Assembly (NCBI GenBank): GCA_002293045.1
Contig: DBCM01000034.1
Location: forward strand, 17,105-38,812
From: Flavobacteriales bacterium UBA958
GTDB taxonomy: Bacteria > Bacteroidota > Bacteroidia > Flavobacteriales_D > Crocinitomicaceae
Direction of reading: 5' to 3'
Length of the DNA: 21,708 nt
Below the pieces are notes generated by a model. It did not search any database. It worked only from the letters and a program-made list of their open reading frames with translations, and had not been told where the DNA came from. Shown piece after piece: positions 14,280 to 21,708 of this stretch. A program made the position numbers and the translations under genes. Numbering within the stretch: position 1 is the stretch's first letter; each line of letters begins with the position of its first letter.

Positions 14280-16781
14280 ATGCCTACACTACTTCGTTTT
14301 ATCTTTTTCCTAGTTTTACCTTGGTCATTTTGGGCACAGGGAGACGATTGTAGTACCGCCACGCCAATAAATAATGTACAGAATTATTGCTCGGGGAATG
14401 CTGTTTTTAACAACGTGGGATCAACCCCTGGAACCTATGGATTACCAACCTGTTGGCCCGCGAATGCTACCGAGGATGTTTGGTTTTCATTTACTGCACT
14501 CGGCACGGATGTTTTGATTTCGGCAAGTGGCACGGGTGGTGGTGGCACGATGTCCCAACCGAGAATTGCACTTTACGATGGTATTTGTGGAGGCCTCATG
14601 AATGAGCTTAACTGTTCCAATGGAACCCCGGGATTCGGTACTACGCAAATTTATGAAGGGGCGCTTGTACCCGGGAACACCTACTACATTCGCGTTTCAA
14701 CGCCCCAAGCAAATGAAGGGAGCTTTGAACTTTGCATCAACAGTTATACCCCAAACGCGAATCCCGGTGCTGATTGCGGAGGTGCAGCCTTCCTATGCAA
14801 TCAAAACCCAGTGAGTGTTGGAACTCTCGGTGGGGGTGGATTAAACAACGATGAACCCGAACCGGGCACCTGCCTTGATATGCCTGGACCAGATGAATCA
14901 AATTCTTCTTGGTTTTATTGGACTTGCGGAACTGGCGGGCCACTCACCTTTGATATTACCCCTGTAAATCCGACAGACGATATTGATTTTATTTTTTATC
15001 AGCTCAATACAAACAATCCGTGTGGCGCAAGAACCCCCGTACGTTGTTGTTCGAGTTCTTGCCTCAATGCCACGGGATCTACAGGAATGGGGTTAGCAGA
15101 AGTTGATCAAAATGAATGGCCGGGTTGCCAAGCCGGATTTAATGCCTACATACAAAGCATTACCATGACTCCTGGAACTAGCTATGCCTTACTCGTTAAT
15201 AATTTCTCCGCCAATACGGGCTTTACCCTAACATTCAATAACAACAATCCAAATGGAGGAACCTTTGCTGGACCTCTACCACAAATAACGTCCAGTGCAT
15301 TAAACATTTGCACCGGAGACTCGGTCATCTTCAATGGCTCAAGTTCACAAAATTGCAACACCTACAATTGGAACTTTACACCCAATGCTCAGCCCAGTTC
15401 AGCGGTAGGTGTAGGATCTCACACGATAACCTATCCCAATGCGGGTACGTATGTCGCCATCTTAAATGGCCTCGACAATACGGGCTGTCAATCCTTGGAT
15501 TATGTGAATGTAACAGTAAACCCACCGGTTCAGGTACTTATTGCACCCGTTGACACCATTTGCAGCGGCGCTAATTTCGTTCAAAACATCACCTCATCAC
15601 CCGCGGGAGCCACCTTTAGTTACACCCCATCCGCAAACCCCAACCTCACAGGTGCAAACCCGGGTTCAGGAGGAAGTATTAATCAGATTGTAAATAATAT
15701 TAGTGCCAGTGCTCAGAATATTACGTACGTAGTAAATGCGAATTTAAATGGCTGTCAAAACACAGACAGTTGCATACTCACAGTGACTCCACTCGTTGAA
15801 CCTACATTTAATTCAATGGGGCCCTATTGTTTGGGGCTAATCCCCGCCCCTATCCTACCTGCGACCTCAACCAATGGAATACAGGGACTATGGAATCCAC
15901 TAGCAGTGAACACGCAGCAACTCGGAAATTTTGCTTATGTATTCAATCCAACGCAAGGACAATGTGCCGATACTGCCTCCATGTTTGTTCAGATTTCTGA
16001 AAACCCAGGGGTTTCTTTTAATGCAGATGTTTTATTGGGATGCTCACCACTTCAAGGAACCTTATCTACCCCACCGATCAATGGCGCTACGTACCTTTGG
16101 CAAATCAACGGGCAACAACTGGGGAACACACCAAGCATAGCATACAATTTATCAAATGTCGGCTGTTACGATGTGGAATTACAAGTAGATATTAGCGGGT
16201 GTTCGGCATCTGCGCTACTCAGTGATTATTTGTGCGTAGAAGCCACACCTGTGGTCAGTTTTTCTTTTGTGCCTGGTGAATTCTCCTCCCCTTCGGAACT
16301 CGTAAGTTTTAATAATGGGACACAAGGAGCAAGTTCATACCTTTGGCTTTATGGGGACGGAAATAGCAGTACCCAAGTGGAAGGAACGCATACTTTTACG
16401 AATACCACCGGCGGTTATTTTGTAACGCTAATTGCAAGTTCACCCTCAGGGTGCACCGATTCACTCACCCAATTTATCGGGTATCAAGAACCCCTAATTT
16501 ACTATGTCCCAAATACTTTTACTCCCGATCAAGACCAATTCAACCAGCAATGGAAACCCATCTTTACGAGCGGGTTCGACCCTTATGATTACCACCTCAG
16601 TATTTTTAACCGATGGGGAGAATTAATTTGGGAATCCTTTAATTCCGAAACGGGATGGGATGGCGTGTATGGCAAAGATTTCCAGGCGCAAGAGGGAATA
16701 TACACCTGGGAAATCACCTTCGCAGCTAAAACAAATAACGAAAAGCAAAGGGTGACAGGCACCTTAAATTTACTTCGTTAA
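14280..16781 (+). CDS. Large secreted PKD-repeat protein with type B T9SS sorting domain
   Basis: The 833-residue protein has a Sec signal peptide (MPTLLRFIFFLVLPWSFWAQ) and then a jelly-roll-like region beginning DDCSTATPI (about 21-155). A second Cys-rich region follows (about 165-320). Several Ig/PKD-like domains come next (from about 335, including ASSYLWLYGDGNSST near 690). The end (739-833) is the gliding-motility-associated C-terminal domain: VPNTFTPDQDQFNQQW, FNRWGELIW, GWDGVYGKDF, EGIYTWEI. This is the type B T9SS signal for export across the outer membrane. Role unknown; such proteins are surface adhesins or structural proteins. Many cysteines are consistent with disulphides in an exported protein. 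No catalytic motif is visible. Its stop codon abuts the stop of the convergent DUF1501 gene with no bases between. Confidence 0.92.
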   Translation: MPTLLRFIFFLVLPWSFWAQGDDCSTATPINNVQNYCSGNAVFNNVGSTPGTYGLPTCWPANATEDVWFSFTALGTDVLISASGTGGGGTMSQPRIALYDGICGGLMNELNCSNGTPGFGTTQIYEGALVPGNTYYIRVSTPQANEGSFELCINSYTPNANPGADCGGAAFLCNQNPVSVGTLGGGGLNNDEPEPGTCLDMPGPDESNSSWFYWTCGTGGPLTFDITPVNPTDDIDFIFYQLNTNNPCGARTPVRCCSSSCLNATGSTGMGLAEVDQNEWPGCQAGFNAYIQSITMTPGTSYALLVNNFSANTGFTLTFNNNNPNGGTFAGPLPQITSSALNICTGDSVIFNGSSSQNCNTYNWNFTPNAQPSSAVGVGSHTITYPNAGTYVAILNGLDNTGCQSLDYVNVTVNPPVQVLIAPVDTICSGANFVQNITSSPAGATFSYTPSANPNLTGANPGSGGSINQIVNNISASAQNITYVVNANLNGCQNTDSCILTVTPLVEPTFNSMGPYCLGLIPAPILPATSTNGIQGLWNPLAVNTQQLGNFAYVFNPTQGQCADTASMFVQISENPGVSFNADVLLGCSPLQGTLSTPPINGATYLWQINGQQLGNTPSIAYNLSNVGCYDVELQVDISGCSASALLSDYLCVEATPVVSFSFVPGEFSSPSELVSFNNGTQGASSYLWLYGDGNSSTQVEGTHTFTNTTGGYFVTLIASSPSGCTDSLTQFIGYQEPLIYYVPNTFTPDQDQFNQQWKPIFTSGFDPYDYHLSIFNRWGELIWESFNSETGWDGVYGKDFQAQEGIYTWEITFAAKTNNEKQRVTGTLNLLR

Positions 16782-18332
16782 TTATTTCATTTTGACCACC
16801 TTTTCGAGGAAGGTTTTCTCGTTATTTCGAATTACCAAGAAATATGTTCCTGAGGCTAAACCATCCATGTCACAGAATATGGTATGCACACCACTGGGGA
16901 ACGATTGATCAAAATACGTTTTGACGGTCGCTCCATGCGCATCTCGGAGTTCACCCATAGCCCTTCCCTCTGCTAGATTTACGTTCACATGAACACTACT
17001 AGGCGTTGGATTTGGATAGACAAGCATGCTGCCATTTGCGAGGGCCTGCTCTTCCAAACTGACGTTACACGTTCCGGCCAAGGAATAAAATTGTACTTGG
17101 TGAGCGAACAATTGCTGAACTTCATTGGTAGGCACCTGAAACCAATCGCGTAAAATCGAGGCATACACATCCCTAAAATCAATTTGCATGGCAATACCCG
17201 CTTGATCTGGCAAAGCACTCGCAATGGTTGGGTTGGGTCCTATGATACCGGATTGAATGCATGTTCCAAACAAAAATAAAGGCGCCGCATCTCCGTGATC
17301 GGTTCCTAAACTCGCATTGGATTCAATTTGACGACCAAATTCTGAGAACGTCATTCCAACCACACGTTGTTCTAATCCCAATAATTGAAGGTCATCTTGA
17401 AACGCAGCGATGGCATCAGAAACCTTTTTAATCAGACCTACATGGACACCCGCTTGAAGATTCGTAGCATCTGCCTGGTTATCATGGGTATCAAAGCCAC
17501 CCAAGGATAATACATATACTTTTGTTTTTAGTCCGCCTGAAATCATTTGCGCCACATATTTCAACTGTGTCGCCAGGCTATTAGTTGGATCGTACATAGC
17601 TGACAAGCTACTGCCCGCTTGAGCGGCAGCATGAATCACCTGCCCGAAACTGTTGGTTTGTTCGATGATTGTACCAACAAACTCGACATGTTCACCGTAA
17701 TAAGAACCGTCATTGACAAAGCCACCTTGATACAAATTCACGGCATTGTTTGGATTAGAAACGGCATGAGAAAAATTCGCTGCAATGCCCTGACATGTTG
17801 CGGTAACCTCAGACCCCATACTGATCGCAAAAGGATCTGGATACGTTGCATTAGGGTAACCTGAGGGATAATTTGGATTATAGGAATCAAAATAACGACC
17901 CAACCATCCACGCGTTTCGCTCACATCGAGGGATCCAGAAGTCCAAATATCCATGGACCGAAAGTGGGATCTATTTTGTTCTGGGTAACCTACATTTTGG
18001 ACTACACTCAATTTCCCCTGATCAAAAAGTCCTTTCATCCCTTGCATTTGTGGATGAAAACCAACCTCTGGAGTTACCGATAGGATTTGATTCTGTGGAA
18101 TAATTATTTCGGAACGATGCAACATCAAATTAGCGTATTGATCTATAGGTATTACCGTATTCAAACCATCATTACCCCCATTTAAACGAATCATTACTAA
18201 CACCCGATCTTCCGCACCGGTGGAAAAATTAAAAAGCTTTTTACTCAAGGCCTGCATCCCAAATCCATTCGAAACAAAGGGTAAACTTGCAGAGGATAAT
18301 GCTACATTTTTAATAAACTGTCTTCTTTTCAT
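16782..18332 (-). CDS. DUF1501-family protein with Tat-like signal and type A T9SS domain
   Basis: The 516-residue protein begins MKRRQFIKNVALSSASLPF, a twin-arginine-like signal with a hydrophobic core. The main part has typical DUF1501 features, such as RLNGGNDGLNTVIPI and LSLGGFDTHDNQ. The family is related to sulfatase/alkaline phosphatase-fold proteins, but no activity is established. The last 81 residues (436-516) start MLVYPNPTPSSVHV and end with EKVVKMK, a type A T9SS sorting domain. The protein therefore seems to cross the inner membrane by Tat or Sec and the outer membrane by T9SS. It is encoded 10 bases after the DUF1800 gene, and the two families are regularly paired. Confidence 0.93.
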   Translation of the reverse strand: MKRRQFIKNVALSSASLPFVSNGFGMQALSKKLFNFSTGAEDRVLVMIRLNGGNDGLNTVIPIDQYANLMLHRSEIIIPQNQILSVTPEVGFHPQMQGMKGLFDQGKLSVVQNVGYPEQNRSHFRSMDIWTSGSLDVSETRGWLGRYFDSYNPNYPSGYPNATYPDPFAISMGSEVTATCQGIAANFSHAVSNPNNAVNLYQGGFVNDGSYYGEHVEFVGTIIEQTNSFGQVIHAAAQAGSSLSAMYDPTNSLATQLKYVAQMISGGLKTKVYVLSLGGFDTHDNQADATNLQAGVHVGLIKKVSDAIAAFQDDLQLLGLEQRVVGMTFSEFGRQIESNASLGTDHGDAAPLFLFGTCIQSGIIGPNPTIASALPDQAGIAMQIDFRDVYASILRDWFQVPTNEVQQLFAHQVQFYSLAGTCNVSLEEQALANGSMLVYPNPTPSSVHVNVNLAEGRAMGELRDAHGATVKTYFDQSFPSGVHTIFCDMDGLASGTYFLVIRNNEKTFLEKVVKMK

Positions 18333-18342
18333 AGGATTTGAA

Positions 18343-19923
18343 TTAAATCATTTGATATTGAGGCATTTTAAACACTCGATCGAGCACCAATTGTACGCGA
18401 TATCTCACTGGGTCTACAAAGGTGGGGTTGTTTGGATTGTTTAAATACTCGTTGTATTGCAAGGTCCATTCAAAGTTTGGAAGGTTATTCGTTAATATGT
18501 TAACCAAATCATCATGCGTAGCAACATCTACAGGTTTTGCAATAAACAATTCACAGATATCATCTATAACCGCATCTGCACTGCTGGGTAAGCTTAAATT
18601 ATTTAAGAATGGAATGGTGTCCACTTTCAAGGTATACCCATTGATTGGAATACCAAAGACAAAGAGGCCTGTGGCTAAATCAAACCGGAATTTTATGGTG
18701 GTGGAATTAATCCAAAGGCGGGAAAAAGATGGACTTAAATAAAATGCTTCCCACCCTGCCACACTGGCTGGATTGATGAAATCCAAGCCCATATTTGCTG
18801 CAGCGTAATAGATATTTAAATAGATGTTGTAATCCGTGGCTAAATTGACGTTGATTTGGGTTTCTGTTGAATTCAACATGCTGAATACCGTTTCCAATGG
18901 ACTGCGAATAATGCTTCCAAGCAAGGCCACGTCATAAAAATGTTGGCTTGTGAATAATTCTTGGAGTACCGGAAGGATGTCGTAATTATTGGCAATCATC
19001 GTTTGCGCCAACGCTGGGATAATGTTGGTTTCTACATCATTCGTAAGGTCATAATTCACGAAAAACCGATACAACTCAGTACAAATGAAGGTGGCAACTT
19101 GTGGTTGTTGGAAAATAATGTCGATGTAATTCGCATATTCTTGTGCTCCGGCATTTGCGACCGTGGCATTTCCAAAATGATAAGACAGGGTTTTTGCACT
19201 GGTATCATGTAGCGGATTCAGAAATAAGGTTTGGGCGGCGGTTAAGGTCGAACTTCTAATTCCTTGAACCACATATCCGCTCAGAATTTTTGACCCAGAG
19301 GCTACATCTAATTCCGTGTAATTAGAATAATCCCCCGCAGCAATTTGGTCTCCTTTTCCTATGGTAAATAACTCTAACAATTCACGGGAATAATTTTCAT
19401 TGGGATGTTGTACAGAATTCGTATTTCCATTCAAGAACAGCAACATGGCTGGATCTAACGTCACATCCTTCACCAATTGTTTTACATTACCCAAACCACT
19501 TGTTCTCAACAATTCTAAGTACGTGTATGTAGCTCGAGCATCGGACGAAAATGCCGCTCCAAAATGATTATGCCAAAAGAAAAACATCTTCTGACTAATA
19601 TCCATGCCCTGATAATTCATGTTCTGCATCAACCACGCTGTAAGTGATTTTACCCGAGCCATTTCACAAAGTTGGTTGCTGTTGGGATTGGAAGGATACA
19701 ACGCATTTATCCACGTTTGCCCTTGAGGAACCATTGTCTCTCCTGCATCATATGCCAAAGGTGGATTTACGGAGGCAATCGTTAATAATTGATTAACAGC
19801 ATCGTTCATCGACATGTTTGCTATGGATGAAATTTGCTGATGGGTTGGCCCGAATAAGGTTCTTCGAAGTAAATGAGCAGCTTCGCTTCGAGTCCAAGCA
19901 CCTGTGTAAGGAGTTAAGCTCAT
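18343..19923 (-). CDS. DUF1800-family protein, partner of the DUF1501 protein
   Basis: The 526-residue protein starts MSLTPYTGAWTRSEAAHLLRRTLFG, the conserved beginning of DUF1800. It also has the family features KMFFFWHNHFG and NENYSRELLELFTIG. It is the partner of DUF1501 in many bacteria; its function is unknown. Unlike its partner it has no signal peptide and no T9SS domain, although the DUF1501 protein is predicted to be exported. A start further upstream is unlikely, since the conserved region begins at residue 2. The two genes are 10 bases apart, most likely one operon with DUF1800 first. Only an imperfect -7 box (TAAATTTA, 19943-19950) is seen upstream. Confidence 0.92.
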   Translation of the reverse strand: MSLTPYTGAWTRSEAAHLLRRTLFGPTHQQISSIANMSMNDAVNQLLTIASVNPPLAYDAGETMVPQGQTWINALYPSNPNSNQLCEMARVKSLTAWLMQNMNYQGMDISQKMFFFWHNHFGAAFSSDARATYTYLELLRTSGLGNVKQLVKDVTLDPAMLLFLNGNTNSVQHPNENYSRELLELFTIGKGDQIAAGDYSNYTELDVASGSKILSGYVVQGIRSSTLTAAQTLFLNPLHDTSAKTLSYHFGNATVANAGAQEYANYIDIIFQQPQVATFICTELYRFFVNYDLTNDVETNIIPALAQTMIANNYDILPVLQELFTSQHFYDVALLGSIIRSPLETVFSMLNSTETQINVNLATDYNIYLNIYYAAANMGLDFINPASVAGWEAFYLSPSFSRLWINSTTIKFRFDLATGLFVFGIPINGYTLKVDTIPFLNNLSLPSSADAVIDDICELFIAKPVDVATHDDLVNILTNNLPNFEWTLQYNEYLNNPNNPTFVDPVRYRVQLVLDRVFKMPQYQMI

Positions 19924-20020
19924 GGATTTATTTTTTACCCTGTAAATTTAATAAAAAAATCACTTTTCAAAAGCCACCAAATCAAACATTTGACGTAAAT
20001 TTAATGCTATCTAACCTACT

Positions 20021-21708
20021 ATGAAGACCTTTATATTCGCTCTTGTTTTATTTACCATATTCAGTCCGCTACGCGGCCAAACCACCGTTAATTTCAATTA
20101 CACTGGAGCTGTCCAAACGTGGATTGTACCCCCATGTGTATATACTATCAATGCCGTTGTGGCGGGTGCAAAGGGGGGTGGTTCTAATGGTGGAAATGGT
20201 GCTCGAATCACAGCAAACATTGCGGTAACTCCCGGACAAACACTTTACATTTATTGCGGAGGAATGGGAAACCAAGGTGCCAATTCTGGTGGATGGAATG
20301 GTGGTGGAACTGGACATAACTCTACCGGGTCTTCAACCTATCGATCTTGGGGAGGCGGTGGCGCCTCGGATATTCGTATCAATGGTCAAGCCTTAGCCAA
20401 TCGCGTCATTGTTGCTGGCGGTGGCGGTGGTCGAAGCGGTGGTTCCTCTCCCGTTTGTGGTGGGAACGCCAATTGCAATAATGGATCTAATGGATGTAAC
20501 ACCTATGGTGCCGGAGGTGGCGGAGGAACTCAGTTTTCAGGTGGAAACGGAGGCGCGCCATGGGCAGGTACTCCCCCGGGAGGATCTGCGGGCACCCTTG
20601 GAAATGGAGGTCAAGGAGGCTATTGGCAAACAGCATCGGGCGGCGGTGGCGGTGGCGGTTATTATGGCGGCGGAGGCGGCGGTAATGATGGCTGTTGTAC
20701 TGGTGCAAATGGCGGTGGAGGTGGTGGAGGTGGCTCCTCCCTTGTCCCTGCAGGGGGTACATGTCTGGCAGGAAACAATACCAATCACGGATACGTAACG
20801 ATCACCTACAGCGGCGGAGCCGCTCAAGTGACAGCTACAAGCAATAGTCCCGTTTGCTCAGGAACAACCATACAATTGAATACGCCTGCACAAGGTACTT
20901 ATTCATGGACCGGCCCTAACGGTTTTACCTCTAATCTTCAAAATCCAAGCATTCCAAATGCTACCGCTGCCAATGCAGGCACATATACTGTTATTGTCGA
21001 CTTGGGCGGATGTATTGGGACAGCAAGCACCAATGTCGTTATTAATCCCTCACCGACGGTGAGTGTTAGTACAGCCACTATTTGTTCGGGACAATCAGCT
21101 ACCATCAATGCGACCGTTACTCCTGTACTCCCGGGAACCTACTCATGGAATACCGGCGCTGCGGGAGCCTCGCTTACCGCGTCTCCTAATGCAACAACCC
21201 TTTACACCGTCACCTTTACTGCCACAGGAGGATGTTTTGGTACCGCCACCGGATCAATTACCGTTAATCCAACTCCGGTATTAACCGTAAATAGTCCGAC
21301 AATTTGTGACGGACAAAGCGCGACACTTACAGCAACTAGTTCTGTTCCGGGAGGCACATTTACTTGGAATCCAGGAGCCGCATCAACAAATTCCATCACG
21401 GTTAATCCCCTAACAACCACCACATACACGGTGAATTATTCCACCCCAGCGGGCTGCTCTGCTACTGCAGTAACTTCCACAGTTACGGTGAACCCAACAC
21501 CCAGTATTACTGTAAATAACGCAACGATATGTTATGGTCAGACTTCTACGTTAACCGCCACACCCACGGTTCCTGGTGGAACGTATACCTGGAGTAATGG
21601 CGGCAGTACGCAAAGCATCAACGTAAATCCTTCCACAACTACAACCTACACGGTAAATTATAGCACTGGAGCTGGATGCGCAGCGCCTGTAGCATCCGGA
21701 ACCGTAAC
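20021..21708 (+). CDS. Glycine-rich, Ig-repeat adhesin-like protein, cut by the window end
   Basis: An open frame runs from 20021 to the end without a stop (562 codons visible). It begins with a signal peptide (MKTFIFALVLFTIFSPLRG, cleavage before QTTVNF). A glycine-rich region (about 48-245) with runs of up to eight glycines and several cysteines (CNNGSNGC, DGCC) follows, like the Gly-rich N-terminal domains of Bacteroidota surface proteins. At least four Ig/PKD-like repeats come next, of about 75 residues: about 268-345, 346-420, 421-494 and 495 onward. Each has a C-S/D/Y-G-Q start, a Tyr/Phe-x-Trp core and a VNP-x-P-type linker. The C-terminus, where a T9SS sorting domain would be expected, is outside the window. 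Its role is probably adhesion or surface structure. A 7-of-8 promoter match (TAAATTTA) lies at 19996-20003. Confidence 0.88.
   Translation, partial: MKTFIFALVLFTIFSPLRGQTTVNFNYTGAVQTWIVPPCVYTINAVVAGAKGGGSNGGNGARITANIAVTPGQTLYIYCGGMGNQGANSGGWNGGGTGHNSTGSSTYRSWGGGGASDIRINGQALANRVIVAGGGGGRSGGSSPVCGGNANCNNGSNGCNTYGAGGGGGTQFSGGNGGAPWAGTPPGGSAGTLGNGGQGGYWQTASGGGGGGGYYGGGGGGNDGCCTGANGGGGGGGGSSLVPAGGTCLAGNNTNHGYVTITYSGGAAQVTATSNSPVCSGTTIQLNTPAQGTYSWTGPNGFTSNLQNPSIPNATAANAGTYTVIVDLGGCIGTASTNVVINPSPTVSVSTATICSGQSATINATVTPVLPGTYSWNTGAAGASLTASPNATTLYTVTFTATGGCFGTATGSITVNPTPVLTVNSPTICDGQSATLTATSSVPGGTFTWNPGAASTNSITVNPLTTTTYTVNYSTPAGCSATAVTSTVTVNPTPSITVNNATICYGQTSTLTATPTVPGGTYTWSNGGSTQSINVNPSTTTTYTVNYSTGAGCAAPVASGTV

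Noticed and set aside
20409..20827. Three overlapping frames in the Gly-rich region (20409-20798 plus, 20487-20762 and 20537-20827 minus)
   Set aside because: They result from the GGN-rich codons of the adhesin-like gene, which has a signal peptide and stays open over 1.6 kb.

Overview
The window looks like chromosomal DNA of a Bacteroidota bacterium, most likely a Flavobacteriales-type aerobe. The evidence is: proteins with type IX secretion system (T9SS) C-terminal sorting domains of both type A and type B; the paired DUF1501/DUF1800 genes and a DUF6702/M1-peptidase pair, both typical of this phylum; promoters matching the Bacteroidota -7 consensus TAnnTTTG before many genes; and mostly absent Shine-Dalgarno sequences. 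Genus cannot be read from the window.

Layout. 1-431: an array of 14 palindromic 24-bp repeats, then a promoter. 432-1757 (+): an AAA ATPase with a DUF4143-type C-terminus. 1758-1992: a convergent gap with a 32-bp repeat in three copies. 1993-2964 (-): a LuxE-like acyl-protein synthetase, divergent from hemH (3046-4071, +) and ahcY (4119-5432, +), which ends in a strong terminator. 5497-5767: a second palindromic array, whose last hairpin plus a T10 tract forms an intrinsic terminator for the leftward ribbon-helix-helix antitoxin/MazF-type toxin pair (6367-5802). 6489-9104 (-): clpB. 9268-9705 (+): a small secreted double-LysM protein. 9764-11400 (-): a Cys-rich lipoprotein, a TylF-like methyltransferase and a YiiX-like lipoprotein hydrolase. 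11429-14226 (+): DUF6702 protein and M1 metallopeptidase, translationally coupled. 14280-16781 (+): a large secreted protein with a type B T9SS sorting domain. 16782-19923 (-): DUF1800 and DUF1501 genes. 20021-window end (+): the 5' part of a glycine-rich, Ig-repeat adhesin-like protein.

How the parts relate. The left half is housekeeping (haem synthesis, methyl-cycle recycling, protein disaggregation) interspersed with accessory elements (ATPase, toxin-antitoxin, two hairpin arrays). The right half (from about 9.2 kb) is almost entirely cell-envelope or exported proteins: Sec, lipoprotein and Tat-like signals, and two kinds of T9SS sorting domain. I do not see a clear new multi-gene system. 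The most unusual signals are the two structured repeat arrays, the four-cysteine insert in HemH, the near-leaderless promoters, and the mixed export signals of the DUF1501/DUF1800 pair. No tRNA, rRNA, insertion sequence or CRISPR array was recognised.
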